In this document: positions 34,936-44,236 of the stretch, one piece after another | Layout: every line of letters starts with the position of its first letter | Position numbering within the stretch: position 1 is the stretch's first letter | Source of the DNA: Verrucomicrobiota bacterium | Lineage (GTDB): Bacteria; Verrucomicrobiota; Verrucomicrobiia; Verrucomicrobiales; Akkermansiaceae | Direction of reading: 5' to 3' | DNA length: 44,246 nucleotides | NCBI GenBank assembly: GCA_004293445.1 | Contig: RDYP01000020.1 | Location: 1 to 44,246, forward strand | Position numbers and translations under genes: made by a program | The notes under the pieces: generated by a model | Told to the model about the DNA's origin: nothing | Seen by the model: only the letters and a program-made list of their open reading frames with translations | The model's database searches: none

Positions 34936-36549
34936 ATGACTCTCCTCATGTTCCTCGCCTTCGTGGTCGCCACGCTCGGCATCACCGTATGGAGCGCCCG
35001 GAAAAACACCGGCTCCAGCGCGTACTTCGCCGCAGGACGTTCCATCACCGGTTGGCAAAACGGACTCGCCGTCGCAGGCGACTACATGTCCGCGGCCTCC
35101 TTCCTCGGCATCTCCGGCATGATCGCCTTTTTCGGCTTCGATGGCTTCATGTATTCCGTCGGCTTCCTGGTTGCCTACCTCACCGTTCTCTTTGTCGTCG
35201 CCGAACCCCTTCGCAACGCCGGCAAATACACCATGGCCGATCTCCTCGCCTATCGACTCCAAGCAAGGCCCGTCCGCGCCGCGGCATCCCTCAGCACCCT
35301 CACCGTCTCGACCTTCTACATGGTCGCCCAAATGATCGGAGCCGGCGTCCTCGTCAGCACCCTGCTCAAGGAATACACTTGGATCACGCCAAACATCGCC
35401 ATCGCCGGGGTCGGTGTGCTGATGATCGTTTACGTCGTCTTCGGCGGCATGCACGGCACCACCTGGGTCCAGATCATCAAGGCCATCCTCCTGATGAGCG
35501 CCACCTTCGTCCTCAGTTTCCTGGTGATGAAGCAGTTCGATTTCAGTTTCAGCCGCTTCTTCGACGCCATTTCCGCCCTTACCTACAACGATGCCAAGGG
35601 CAACGAGGTCACCCGCAATTTCCTCGAGCCCGGCATGAAGTTTGGAGCTGAAGCCACCGCCAAGACCGGCGGATGGGGGCCTCTCGACCTCATCTCACTC
35701 GGCCTCGCGCTCGTCCTCGGCACCGCCGGTCTGCCCCATGTCCTCGTCCGCTTCTACACCGTGCCCGATGCAAAAACAGCACGCGTATCCGTGGTCTGGG
35801 CCATGGTCATCATCGGCGTCTTCTACATCCTCACCACCTTCCTCGGCTTCGGCGCGGCGACCCTGCTAAAGCCCCACATGATCGCCAACGAAAACATGGC
35901 TGCACCTGAGCTCTCCCACTTCCTCGGCGGCGACATGTTCTTCGCCTTCATCTCCGCCGTGGCCTTTGCGACCATCCTCGCCGTGGTCGCCGGACTGACC
36001 ATCAGCGCCAGCACTTCCTTCGCCCACGACTTCTACACGAACGTCCTCAACCACGGCAAAGAAGTCGCCCCCCACAAGGAAGTCCGCATCGCCCGCATCG
36101 CCGCTTTCTTCGTCGGCGGGATCTCGATCGTTCTCGCGATCGTCTTCCAAAACATCAACGTCGCCTTCCTCGTCGGACTCGCCTTCGCCGTCGCAGCCTC
36201 GGCCAACCTGCCCGTGATCGTGCTGTCGATCTTCTGGAAACGCTTCAATACCACCGGAGCCGTCACCGGCCTGCTGGTCGGACTGCTTAGTAGCATCCTC
36301 CTCATCCTCATCAGCCCCAGCGTGATGGGCATCGACGGTCCGGAGGTCGTCGCCGCGAAACGCCGCCTCATCCAAGCTCAAGCCTGGTTCCCACTCACCA
36401 ATCCCGGTATCGTCAGCATTCCTCTCGGCTTCCTCGCCGCCATCCTCGGCAGCCTCGTCCGCCGCGAGCCCGACGCCGAAGCCAAGTTCGCCGAATTCAG
36501 CGTTCGAGCCCACACCGGCCTCGGCGCGGAAAAGGCCAGCGACCACTGA
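34936..36549 (+). CDS. actP: Sodium:solute symporter, ActP-like cation/acetate symporter
   Basis: A 537-residue member of the SSS family with around 13 membrane helices. Family features: YFAAGRSITGWQNGLAVAGD near the N-terminus, ISGMIAFFGFDGFMYSVGF, TAGLPHVLVRFYTVPDAKTA, GLTISASTSFAHDFYTNVL, and AASANLPVIVLSIFWKRFN. These are typical of ActP-type acetate or short-chain carboxylate transporters, and the preceding DUF485 gene strengthens the assignment. Substrate could also be pyruvate or propionate. Takes up substrate with sodium across the inner membrane. Confidence 0.9.
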   Translation: MTLLMFLAFVVATLGITVWSARKNTGSSAYFAAGRSITGWQNGLAVAGDYMSAASFLGISGMIAFFGFDGFMYSVGFLVAYLTVLFVVAEPLRNAGKYTMADLLAYRLQARPVRAAASLSTLTVSTFYMVAQMIGAGVLVSTLLKEYTWITPNIAIAGVGVLMIVYVVFGGMHGTTWVQIIKAILLMSATFVLSFLVMKQFDFSFSRFFDAISALTYNDAKGNEVTRNFLEPGMKFGAEATAKTGGWGPLDLISLGLALVLGTAGLPHVLVRFYTVPDAKTARVSVVWAMVIIGVFYILTTFLGFGAATLLKPHMIANENMAAPELSHFLGGDMFFAFISAVAFATILAVVAGLTISASTSFAHDFYTNVLNHGKEVAPHKEVRIARIAAFFVGGISIVLAIVFQNINVAFLVGLAFAVAASANLPVIVLSIFWKRFNTTGAVTGLLVGLLSSILLILISPSVMGIDGPEVVAAKRRLIQAQAWFPLTNPGIVSIPLGFLAAILGSLVRREPDAEAKFAEFSVRAHTGLGAEKASDH

Positions 36550-36577
36550 GACCGATATCGCGGGGCGGTTCGATTCC

Positions 36578-37324
36578 ATGAAGACCACTTTCATCGTGCG
36601 CATCGCCGCCCCGCTCGCCTTCGCCTATTTTCATCCGAGCTGCCCCGCCGCGGAAATCGCCCACCCCTCGCCCGCCGCCAGCCCCGAGCACGCCTTCACA
36701 CTTCACGGTAAAAACCTCGCCACGCGATCCGCCGGCAAGACCGATCACGAAAGCTTCCCGCTGTTCTTTCGCGACCTCACAGGCGACGCCGCCCTCGCCA
36801 AATTCCACTTCGAGTGGCTCGATACCGCCGAACCCGTTCGCGAATACCAACGGCGCTTCGACCCGCGCAGCGGCATCGCCACCACCCGCTTCGAGCGCGG
36901 TAACGCAGGCTTCACTGCCACCAGCTTCATTTCACACGACACCGACCTTTTCGTCCTCCACCTCCGAACGGACAAACCGGGCCAACTCAGCTTCCGCACT
37001 CGTCTCAGCAGCGGCGATGCCCAGGGCGAGGTCGAAGACCGCCGCATCCTCAAGCTCCCCAAGGCCAGAGCGTGGATCTTCCCGATGGAATCCGAGGTCA
37101 GCCCCGGAGAGCACGAAATCAGCGTCCATGGCGAAGGCGAAGCGCTCATCCTCGTTGCCGCTACCAACCACCCGAAGCAGCTGCCCATTTCCAAGGGCCA
37201 CCTCGCGACACTCGGCTTCGGCAACGCCGGAATCCCCGACCTCCACGCCGTCTGGACCCGCTTGCTCGCCCGACAAGAATCGACCCGGCACGCCGCGCCG
37301 GCATCTTCCGACGAATCCCGCTGA
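36578..37324 (+). CDS. Exported protein resembling a lone GH95 N-terminal domain
   Basis: A 248-residue protein with a signal peptide (residues 1-24, IVRIAAPLAFAYFHPSCPAA). The body carries a run resembling the beta-sandwich N-domain of GH95 fucosidase/galactosidases: EYQRRFDPRSGIATTRFE, FTATSFISHDTDLFVLHL and LSFRTRLSSGD. The large catalytic (alpha/alpha)6 barrel is absent; the ORF simply stops. It may be a carbohydrate-binding or chaperone remnant. It follows actP by 28 bp and precedes efp by 85 bp, with no functional link obvious. The similarity is motif-level only. Confidence 0.55.
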   Translation: MKTTFIVRIAAPLAFAYFHPSCPAAEIAHPSPAASPEHAFTLHGKNLATRSAGKTDHESFPLFFRDLTGDAALAKFHFEWLDTAEPVREYQRRFDPRSGIATTRFERGNAGFTATSFISHDTDLFVLHLRTDKPGQLSFRTRLSSGDAQGEVEDRRILKLPKARAWIFPMESEVSPGEHEISVHGEGEALILVAATNHPKQLPISKGHLATLGFGNAGIPDLHAVWTRLLARQESTRHAAPASSDESR

Positions 37325-37409
37325 CCGACCAACCTTAGCCTCCACCCTGCGGTGCCCCGCCACTCCGCGCTTGCACCCCGCCCCATCCCACCGTATCCCC
37401 CTTCCAACC

Positions 37410-37973
37410 ATGGCCAGCACGCCCGCAATCAGCCTCCGAAAAGGACACGCCGTCCGTCACAACAACGACGTCTGCGTCGTCATCTCCCACGAACTCAAAA
37501 CGCCCCCGCGCATGGCGTCCTACGTGGTGATGTCCATCCGCAGCGTTTCCAACAAGAAGGTCTCCAACCTGCGCCTCACTTCCAACGACTCGATGGAGTC
37601 GGTTCTTTTGGAGCGCATCCCGCACGAATACTCCTACAAGGACTCCGGCGGCTACCACTTCCTCAACAACGAAACTTTCGACGACGTCGCCGTCCACGAT
37701 GACATCATCGACAGCGTTCGCAACTACCTGATCGAGGGCAACACCTACACCCTCCTTTTCGCCGACGGACTCGTCGCCGATATCGAATTGCCACCGTCGA
37801 TGGAGATGATCGTGACCGACTCGCCAGAAGGCGTGAAAGGCGACTCCGCAAGCAATGCTTACAAGTCCGCAACCATGGAAACCGGCCTCGTCGTCCAGGT
37901 CCCGCTCTTCATCAATCCCGGCGAGCGGCTGATCATCAAGACCGACGACGCCTCCTACCTCGGCCGCGCCTGA
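37410..37973 (+). CDS. efp: Elongation factor P, unusual loop
   Basis: A 187-residue translation factor that relieves ribosome stalling at polyproline. The three beta-barrel domains are seen: SLRKGHAVRHNNDVCVVISH (domain I), then SVSNKKVSNLRLTSNDSMES, EYSYKDSGGYHFLNNETFDD, and the domain III end VQVPLFINPGERLIIKTDD. The beta3-beta4 loop reads HELKTPPRMASYVV, where E. coli has VKPGKGQAFARV with modified Lys34. No canonical Lys is at the tip; an Arg following two Pro is. No epmA/epmB or earP is in the window. Start ATG at 37410. Ends in a strong terminator. Confidence 0.9.
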   Translation: MASTPAISLRKGHAVRHNNDVCVVISHELKTPPRMASYVVMSIRSVSNKKVSNLRLTSNDSMESVLLERIPHEYSYKDSGGYHFLNNETFDDVAVHDDIIDSVRNYLIEGNTYTLLFADGLVADIELPPSMEMIVTDSPEGVKGDSASNAYKSATMETGLVVQVPLFINPGERLIIKTDDASYLGRA

Positions 37974-37991
37974 TCCTGATCCGCTTTATCC

Positions 37992-38024
37992 AAGGCCGAT
38001 CCCACTCCAGGGTCGGCCTTTTTT
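37992..38024 (+). terminator. Rho-independent terminator of efp
   Basis: AAGGCCGA (37992-37999) and TCGGCCTT (38013-38020) pair and run into a T tract through 38024. The stem continues inward with additional GC pairs. Confidence 0.88.
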
Positions 38025-38043
38025 CATGCCCGCGCAGCCCAAC

Positions 38044-38075
38044 AAAAAAGCGCCCCGCCGTCTCCAGCGGGGCGC
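38044..38075 (-). terminator. Rho-independent terminator of the cys operon
   Basis: GCGCCCCGC (38050-38058) and GCGGGGCGC (38067-38075) form a 9-bp stem. The run of A at 38044-38049 reads as a T tract on the minus strand, so this ends the cysJ-cysK transcript. Convergent with the efp terminator. Confidence 0.9.
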
Positions 38076-38105
38076 GCGACGCACGAAAATCGTTCGCAAA
38101 ATCTC

Positions 38106-39068
38106 TCAAATCTCAGCCACCGGAAGCTGAACCACTTCGTCGCGCACCTTCTCGGCCAGAGCCGTCGAGAGATAACGCTCGGTGGACGAGCAACCGACCG
38201 TGACGATTCGCTTGCCCTGAAACTCAGGCCGCTTGGCCAACTGAATCGCCGACCAGACATTGGCACCGGTCGAAATCCCGGCGGGGAAACCCTCGAGCTG
38301 ATTCAAGGCCTGTGCCGTCGCGAGAGCGTCCTCGTTGGAAATCTGAATCACCTCATCGATGATACCGACGTTCAGGTTCTTCGGGATGAAACCCGCACCG
38401 ATCCCTTGGATCATGTGCGGACCGGGAGCACCGCCGGAAATCACTGGGCTGGCGATCGGCTCAACTGCGAACGACTTCATCGCAGGATTCCGCGCCTTGA
38501 GAACCTCGGACACACCGGTCAAGGTGCCACCCGTTCCCACCCCAGCCACGAAGGCATCGATCCGCCCCTCCGTGTCGCGCCAGATCTCCTCGGCGGTCGT
38601 TTCACGGTGAACCTGAGGATTTGCAGGATTATCAAACTGACCCGGACCAAATGCCCCCGGCGTCTCTTCCAACAACTTCTTCGCCATCGCAATCGCTCCG
38701 CCCATGCCACGAGCACGAGGTGTCAAAACCAGCTCGGCACCGAGCAAGCGCAACAAAACGCGACGCTCGATCGACATGCTTTCCGGCATGGTCAGGATGA
38801 TCCGATAGCCCTTCGCCCGAGCGACGAAAGCCAACGCAATCCCGGTGTTGCCGGACGTCGGTTCGATGATCAAGCCACCGGGCTTGAGCAATCCATCGCG
38901 CTCGGCGGCCTCGATCATCGCTTTGCCGATACGGTCCTTCACACTGAAGAGCGGATTGAAGAACTCGGCCTTCACCAGAATCTCAGCGCCGAGACCCTCG
39001 GTCAGCTTGTTCAGGCGGATCAATGGGGTGTTGCCGATGGTATCGGCGATCGTATTGGCGATTGGCAT
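38106..39068 (-). CDS. cysK: Cysteine synthase A (O-acetylserine sulfhydrylase)
   Basis: A 320-residue PLP enzyme forming cysteine from O-acetylserine and sulfide, the last step of sulfate assimilation. The PLP Lys is in NPLFSVKDRIGKAM (about residue 44), the substrate loop EPTSGNTGIALAF follows, and the phosphate-binding stretch GVGTGGTLTG is near 180. Sequence and length fit CysK rather than cystathionine beta-synthase. It is the last gene of the minus-strand sulfur operon, 64 bp after the cupin gene, which supports a supply of sulfide from the sulfite reductase encoded upstream. Confidence 0.95.
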   Translation of the reverse strand: MPIANTIADTIGNTPLIRLNKLTEGLGAEILVKAEFFNPLFSVKDRIGKAMIEAAERDGLLKPGGLIIEPTSGNTGIALAFVARAKGYRIILTMPESMSIERRVLLRLLGAELVLTPRARGMGGAIAMAKKLLEETPGAFGPGQFDNPANPQVHRETTAEEIWRDTEGRIDAFVAGVGTGGTLTGVSEVLKARNPAMKSFAVEPIASPVISGGAPGPHMIQGIGAGFIPKNLNVGIIDEVIQISNEDALATAQALNQLEGFPAGISTGANVWSAIQLAKRPEFQGKRIVTVGCSSTERYLSTALAEKVRDEVVQLPVAEI

Positions 39069-39132
39069 GACTTAAAAACGGGTTGGAACGTGCGGATATT
39101 GACGCCGCGGAAGCGGGTGACTCCATGAAAAT

Positions 39133-39546
39133 TTAACGAAAGCTCGTCACCTCACCAAAGCCGGGCGGCGTATCCCCGATGAAATAAACGTCCCGGTCCG
39201 GCCGCGACCCGGGAGCATGGATGTCCAGCATCACCAGTTCTTCCTCAGCCGTGACGAATCCATGAGTCGTCCCTGGCGGCAGACGCAGGAAATCCCCCGC
39301 ACGCAGCTCGTGCTCGATTCCATCCAGCACCGCGATCCCCCGCCCGCGGATCACGAGATAGAATTCTTCCGCGATGCGATGATAGCTAACCGCCGTCCGC
39401 TGACCGGGAGCGATGCGGACCCGATAAGCCGTGGCCGCGCTCTCATCCGCCTCGGGGATCAGGGTCTCGATCTCATACGGCCCCATCGTGACCGCAGCAT
39501 CCCCCTCGCCTTCTCTCACATGCAGCACTCGCAGCGGCGAATCCAT
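39133..39546 (-). CDS. Cupin-domain protein in the cys operon
   Basis: A 137-residue single-cupin protein. The barrel motifs are RTAVSYHRIAEEFYLVIRG and AGDFLRLPPGTTHGFV, with the second His conserved and the first motif showing H then E rather than the HxH pair. A metal-binding or sugar/cysteine-derivative role is possible. ATG at 39546 lies 17 bp after the cysH stop, so it is co-transcribed between cysH and cysK. Because it sits amid sulfur genes a role such as sulfide, sulfite or cysteine handling is plausible; there is no direct evidence. Confidence 0.8.
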   Translation of the reverse strand: MDSPLRVLHVREGEGDAAVTMGPYEIETLIPEADESAATAYRVRIAPGQRTAVSYHRIAEEFYLVIRGRGIAVLDGIEHELRAGDFLRLPPGTTHGFVTAEEELVMLDIHAPGSRPDRDVYFIGDTPPGFGEVTSFR

Positions 39547-39563
39547 GGAATCAGTGTCAAAAC

Positions 39564-40289
39564 TCAGATCTGGAAATCCGTGTTGCCGGAATCGAGATGC
39601 AAACCGCACTCGTACTTCTCGCCATTAAAGCGCGTCGCTTCGGCAGACATGCCATCGACCGCAGGACGAGTGCTATGCCAATCGCCCATCGTCACGTAAC
39701 CCTTCTCGGCCAGCGGATGACTCGGGAGCCCCTGCTCATGCATGTAGACCGAAATCTGCGCGTCCGCCCAATCAAGGATCGGATACACCTTCAACGTCTT
39801 CTTCTGCTGCTCTGCAAAAGGCCTGTCCACCCGCGTGCTGGACTGGCTACGACGCACGCCACTCAGCCACACATCTGCCCCCAACTCTCGCAAGGCGCGG
39901 TCCATCGGCTCGATCTTGGTGAGCATGGCGTAGCGGTCCATCCCCTCCCGCCCTTGCTCCCAAAGCGGCCCCCACAGCGCCTCGATCCGCGCAGCCGAAT
40001 GCGTCGATTGATAAACGCGAAGATCCGTGCCGAAACGTCGCACAAGCTCGTCGGCATAACGGTAGGTCTCCGGGAAATGGTAACCGGTGTCGATGAAGAC
40101 CACGGGAATTTGCGGAGCGTGATCGGCGATCAGCTTGAGCATTACCGCCGACTGCAGGCCAAAGCTGGTTGATGCCGCCAGCCGCGAGCCGTAGCGCTCA
40201 TAAAGTCGACTGAGCCGTTCACCAGCCTTGAGAGCCGAGAGTTCGGCGGAAAGCTTTTCAGCCTCCGTGATGGGAAGAGTGTCGGTCAT
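39564..40289 (-). CDS. cysH: Phosphoadenylylsulfate (PAPS) reductase
   Basis: A 241-residue thioredoxin-dependent reductase making sulfite from PAPS. The substrate loop is SRLAASTSFGLQSAVMLKL, with VVFIDTGYHFPETYRYADEL, KIEPMDRALRELGAD and VRRSQSS. The C-terminal ECGLHL carries the catalytic Cys. The two CC pairs that bind [4Fe-4S] in APS reductases are absent, so it should be the PAPS type. An ATG at 40289 is chosen; the in-frame codon at 40328 is TTG and would overlap the cysI stop. It is third in the operon. No sulfate adenylyltransferase or APS kinase gene is within the window. Confidence 0.92.
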   Translation of the reverse strand: MTDTLPITEAEKLSAELSALKAGERLSRLYERYGSRLAASTSFGLQSAVMLKLIADHAPQIPVVFIDTGYHFPETYRYADELVRRFGTDLRVYQSTHSAARIEALWGPLWEQGREGMDRYAMLTKIEPMDRALRELGADVWLSGVRRSQSSTRVDRPFAEQQKKTLKVYPILDWADAQISVYMHEQGLPSHPLAEKGYVTMGDWHSTRPAVDGMSAEATRFNGEKYECGLHLDSGNTDFQI

Positions 40290-40324
40290 CGGGCTTTTCG
40301 GTCCCCGGATTCTCAGAACCCGGT

Positions 40325-42043
40325 TCAATTCTTGATCGCCTCTTCCTTGATGTTCTTGTGGAAATCGCCGCCCTGCACTGTGGCTGCGACGTAACCCGCA
40401 CGAATCACGAAGTCGCCAAAACGCTCACCTTCGCTTCTCTCCTTCGCGTAGCGATGAAGGATCGGCGAAAGAAGACCGCGGATCTCACTCGAATGAATAT
40501 CCTGACGGTAAAGTTTGCTCAAACGCTGCCCCGCGTGACCACCACCGAGGTAGAGATTGTAGCGATCCGGCCCGCGACCGACGAAGCCGATCTCCGAGAT
40601 GAAAGGCCGCCCGCAGCCGTTCGGGCAACCCGTCATCCGAATCGTGATGGCATCATGCCGCAAACCCGCCTGTTCCAATTCTTCTTCCAAGTCGGTGATG
40701 ACGACCGGCAGGTAACGCTCCGCTTCAGCCAAAGCCAGGCCGCAGGTCGGCAAGGCGACGCACGCAATCGAAGACAAACGCAACGCGCTTTGCTCATGGC
40801 TCCGTGCCATGCCGTATCGCTCAAGCAGTGCCTCGATCTCCGCCCGCTTCTTCACCGAAATATTCGCGATCACCAAATTCTGGTTTGCCGTCAGGCGGAA
40901 GTCGCCGTCGTGCACTTTGGCAATCTCCAAGAGTCCGGTTCGCATCGCATATGAAGGCGTGTCGAGCACGCGACCGCCCTCGACGAAAAGGGTGTAATGA
41001 AAATTGCCATTCTCGTCCTCGACCCAACCGAAACGGTCGCCGTTGTCGGTAAACTCGTAATCCCTCACCGGACCCAGTTCGTAGCCGAGATACTCGTTCA
41101 GCTTGGCGAGGATCCATTCCGGACCGTGGTCGTCCACCGTGTATTTGAAGCGCGAGTGCTTCCGATCGGTACGATCACCGAAGTCTCGCTGCACCAATAC
41201 CACCTTTTCAGCGACATCGACCACTTGATCCGGCGTGCAGAAACCAATCACGTCCGCCAGGCGCGGATAGGTTGCTTCGTTGCCGTGAGTCGATCCCATC
41301 CCGCCACCAACCGCAACATTGTAGCCCACAAGCTTCCCGTTCTCGACGATCGCGATGAACGACAGGCAGTTGGCAAAAATATCGACGTCATTGCTGGGAG
41401 GCACGGCAATGGTGATCTTGAACTTCCGGGGTAGATAAGTCTTCCCGTAGATCGGCTCCTGTTCCTCCTCGGTCGACTCGACCTTTTCCCCGTCCAGCCA
41501 GATCTCGTGATAGGCACGGGTCGCGGGCGTAAGATGAGTCGAAATGTCCTGGGCCGCCTTCAACACTTCAGCATGCACCGAGGACAGGTAAGGATTCGGA
41601 TTGCACATCACATTCCGGTTCACGTCGCCGCAAGCAGCGATCGTATCCATCGCCGCCTGATTGATCTCGGCGATGGTTCGCTTGAGGTTGCTCTTGATGA
41701 TCCCGTGAAACTGAAAGGCTTGTCGAGTCGTCAGCTTGATCGTGCCATTGGCAAACTGGGTGGCCAAGCGGTCCGTCTCGATCCACTGCTGCGGCGTCGC
41801 AACCCCACCCGGCACCCGAATCCGGATCATGAAGGAATACGCCTTTTCCAGGCGGTGCTTCCGGCGATCGTTGCGCAAATCGCGATCGTCCTGCTGGTAA
41901 GTACCGTGGAATTTCAGCAACTGCTGGTCATCCTCGCACATTGACCCGGTCGACAGGTCGGCCAGACCTTCCGCGATGGTGCCGCGAAGGTAATTGGAAC
42001 GGGTCTTGATGCCTTCGTTGACGGAGAGTTTCTTTTCGCTCAT
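40325..42043 (-). CDS. cysI: Sulfite reductase hemoprotein beta subunit
   Basis: A 572-residue assimilatory sulfite reductase reducing sulfite to sulfide with siroheme and a [4Fe-4S] cluster. The metal ligands are in [14 protein letters not shown] and [16 protein letters not shown]. The N-terminal ferredoxin-like half begins [17 protein letters not shown] and contains [12 protein letters not shown]. Start ATG at 42043 ([11 protein letters not shown]) is chosen because the longer frame begins with a TTG inside the cysJ end. It follows cysJ by 44 bp, so the alpha-beta NADPH-sulfite reductase complex can form. Confidence 0.95.
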   Translation of the reverse strand: MSEKKLSVNEGIKTRSNYLRGTIAEGLADLSTGSMCEDDQQLLKFHGTYQQDDRDLRNDRRKHRLEKAYSFMIRIRVPGGVATPQQWIETDRLATQFANGTIKLTTRQAFQFHGIIKSNLKRTIAEINQAAMDTIAACGDVNRNVMCNPNPYLSSVHAEVLKAAQDISTHLTPATRAYHEIWLDGEKVESTEEEQEPIYGKTYLPRKFKITIAVPPSNDVDIFANCLSFIAIVENGKLVGYNVAVGGGMGSTHGNEATYPRLADVIGFCTPDQVVDVAEKVVLVQRDFGDRTDRKHSRFKYTVDDHGPEWILAKLNEYLGYELGPVRDYEFTDNGDRFGWVEDENGNFHYTLFVEGGRVLDTPSYAMRTGLLEIAKVHDGDFRLTANQNLVIANISVKKRAEIEALLERYGMARSHEQSALRLSSIACVALPTCGLALAEAERYLPVVITDLEEELEQAGLRHDAITIRMTGCPNGCGRPFISEIGFVGRGPDRYNLYLGGGHAGQRLSKLYRQDIHSSEIRGLLSPILHRYAKERSEGERFGDFVIRAGYVAATVQGGDFHKNIKEEAIKN

Positions 42044-42087
42044 GGCGTCTAAAAATTGGAGCTTTGAAGTTCTGAATGGGAGATTGC

Positions 42088-43866
42088 TCAATAGACGTCG
42101 CGCTGGTAGCGCTTGGATTTCTTGAGGTCCTCGACGTAGGCCTCAGCGAGTTCTCGTGAGAACCCTCCCTGCTGCTCGACCACCGACACGAGCGCCTCGT
42201 GCACGTCATGCGCCATCCGCGAAGCATCGCCGCAAACGTAGAAGTGCGCACCCTCCTGCAACCACCCGTAGAGTTCCTTCGCGCGCTCGAGCATCCGGTG
42301 CTGCACGTAAACCTTCTCAGGCTGGTCACGGGAGAAGGCCACGTCGAGCCGACTCAAATTCCCGTCTTTCAAGTGCTCCTGCCACTCGGTCTGATAAAGG
42401 AAGTCGTAGGTGTATCGCTGGTCGCCAAAGAACAACCAGTTCTTGCCGCCATGTCCCAGCGCGGCGCGGTGCTCGACGAATGCCCGGAAGGGCGCGACAC
42501 CGGTGCCAGGGCCCACCATGATGACGGGGGCATCCGATGCTGATGGCAGACGGAAATTCTTATTCTGGTGCGTATAAACCGGAACCTGACCGCCTTGCGC
42601 GACCAGATCGGACAAGTAGGTGGACGCCACGCCCTTTTTCGACTGCCCGTGGGCCTGATAGCGAACCGAAGCCACGGTAAGATGAACTTCGCCCGGATGG
42701 GCAAGCGGGCTCGAGGCAATGGAATACAGCCTGGGCGGCAACTTCCGGAAAATGGTCGCGAGATCGGCAGCAGCGAGCCCATCGGGAGCGAAATCCGCAA
42801 TCGCATCCGCAATCCAACGACCCCACTGGTAATCCTTCAGTCGATCCTTCGCATCGTCGGCCAACAAAGCAGCAAGCTGGCTCGATCCCGACAAAGCCTG
42901 AAGCTTGGTCAAGACCGCACGGGAAAGAGCGGTGATGTCAAAATCTTCCCTCAAGGCGTCCGCCAACAACTTGCCGCCAACTCCCTTCACCTCAACCTCT
43001 TCCGCACCCGAAAGCTTGGACGCCCTCAAAATCCCCTCGACCATATCGGGCGCGTTCACCGGAATCACCGCCAGCGCATCACCTGGCTCATAAGTTATCC
43101 CCGAACCCTCGAGCGACAACTCATAGTGCCAAGTCTCCTTGCTCGTGCCCTTGCCATTGAGCAGGACCTTTTCGAGAAGCTCGGATGGAAACGGATTCTT
43201 CTTCCCAAACTCTGCGGCCACTGGCGCGACCGCCGATGTTCCGAAAACCGCCGCAGCCCCACCTGCCTCGGCAGGACCGAAGGCCTTGAGCGCCGCATCC
43301 AACCAAGCGGCATGCGGTTCGTCGAACTCCACATCGCAATCCTGACGATCCAGAATTCGGGTGCCACCCAGCGACTCCAACCGGGCATCGATATCCTTGC
43401 CGGTCTGGCAGAATTTTTCATACGCTGTGTCCCCGAGCGCACACACCGAATAGCGAAGCTTCTTCAAAGAAGGCACTGCACCATTCATGAACTCTTTGTA
43501 GAATGCGGTCGCGCTCTCAGGCGGCTCGCCGTCACCCCAAGTGCTGACCACCACCAGCAAATTCTCAAATTTCGCCAAATCGGCCGGAGCAATGTCCGAC
43601 ATGTTCTTGGCCGTCGCTTGAAACCCACGTTTCTTCGCCGTCTTGACCGACAAATCCGCGAGTTTCTCAGCATTGCCCGATTCCGTGCCATAAAGCACGG
43701 TCAGCTTGACGGGTGCCACAGCAGAGACCGCTGGTGCCGAAGCAGCAGCAGTACCGGCGGACAAAAATCCAGCAAGCCAGAAGCGCTGGGAGACATCGAG
43801 ACCCGCCAGTACGATTTCCACGGCGCGGCGTTGATCAGGAGAAAAGGGAGCGTGCTCGGGAAGCAT
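42088..43866 (-). CDS. cysJ: Sulfite reductase flavoprotein alpha subunit
   Basis: A 592-residue diflavin reductase passing electrons from NADPH through FAD and FMN to CysI. A flavodoxin domain comes first (about 53-190; [33 protein letters not shown]). The FAD-binding part includes [19 protein letters not shown]. The NADPH part includes [18 protein letters not shown] and [18 protein letters not shown], ending in [13 protein letters not shown]. Preceding the flavodoxin are about 50 Ala-rich residues. ATG at 43866 heads the operon. Upstream lie two palindromes. Identity is firm by motifs and by cysI next door. Confidence 0.94.
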   Translation of the reverse strand: MLPEHAPFSPDQRRAVEIVLAGLDVSQRFWLAGFLSAGTAAASAPAVSAVAPVKLTVLYGTESGNAEKLADLSVKTAKKRGFQATAKNMSDIAPADLAKFENLLVVVSTWGDGEPPESATAFYKEFMNGAVPSLKKLRYSVCALGDTAYEKFCQTGKDIDARLESLGGTRILDRQDCDVEFDEPHAAWLDAALKAFGPAEAGGAAAVFGTSAVAPVAAEFGKKNPFPSELLEKVLLNGKGTSKETWHYELSLEGSGITYEPGDALAVIPVNAPDMVEGILRASKLSGAEEVEVKGVGGKLLADALREDFDITALSRAVLTKLQALSGSSQLAALLADDAKDRLKDYQWGRWIADAIADFAPDGLAAADLATIFRKLPPRLYSIASSPLAHPGEVHLTVASVRYQAHGQSKKGVASTYLSDLVAQGGQVPVYTHQNKNFRLPSASDAPVIMVGPGTGVAPFRAFVEHRAALGHGGKNWLFFGDQRYTYDFLYQTEWQEHLKDGNLSRLDVAFSRDQPEKVYVQHRMLERAKELYGWLQEGAHFYVCGDASRMAHDVHEALVSVVEQQGGFSRELAEAYVEDLKKSKRYQRDVY

Positions 43867-43890
43867 TACCTTAGTTTGTTGCTCAGGTTT

Positions 43891-43900
43891 GTAACGTTAC
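43891..43900. promoter_or_regulatory. Palindromes upstream of the cys operon
   Basis: GTAACGTTAC (43891-43900) is a perfect 10-bp palindrome 25 bp before cysJ. A second, CGCGATCGCG, is at 43923-43932. The 195-bp gap (43867-44061) to the tRNA shows no gene. The first palindrome is a candidate operator for sulfur control. Confidence 0.35.
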
Positions 43901-44061
43901 GGCCCGAGCATTTGCCGGATCCCGCGATCGCGCAAGGGAAATTCCGCAAGAATCTGGAGGTTTCGGGCTTCGCCTACAACCCCACCGAATCCGTCATATG
44001 AGGCTTTTGCCTTGCACCTGATATCGTCTGCCGGACAGTTTCACACGTCACCGCGACCCAA

Positions 44062-44146
44062 GGAGGGGTGGCAGAGTGGTCTATCGCGTCGGTCTTGAAA
44101 ACCGAAGTCGGGAAACTGACCGTGGGTTCGAATCCCACCCCCTCCG
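44062..44146 (+). tRNA. tRNA-Ser (anticodon UGA)
   Basis: An 85-nt cloverleaf. The acceptor stem GGAGGGG (44062-44068) pairs with CCCCTCC (44139-44145), with discriminator G at 44146. The anticodon stem TCGGT/ACCGA encloses CTTGAAA with the anticodon TGA at 44096-44098. A long variable arm follows, as in class II serine tRNAs. The T arm is GTGGG-TTCGAAT-CCCAC. No CCA is encoded. Confidence 0.95.
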
Positions 44147-44213
44147 CTTTGAGTTTCCAAGTATTGCTCGCAGCTAAATTTCGCTGCGCAGTTCTCGCGG
44201 GCCGCGTCGCCTC

Positions 44214-44236
44214 CGGAGGGGGTGGGATGAGAACCC
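44214..44236 (-). repeat. Inverted degenerate copy of tRNA-Ser 3' end
   Basis: On the minus strand this 23-bp segment matches 21 positions of the tRNA-Ser 3' part, from the T-loop start to the acceptor end. The last 15 bp are identical to 44132-44146. T-stem pairing is broken, so it is not a functional tRNA. The 5' part would lie past the window end. It may be a relic tRNA or an attachment-type scar. Confidence 0.55.

Noticed and set aside
40290-40328. Extended cysH and cysI starts at 40328 and 42091
   Set aside because: Both are TTG codons reading through the preceding gene's stop region; ATG codons at 40289 and 42043 fit the families better.
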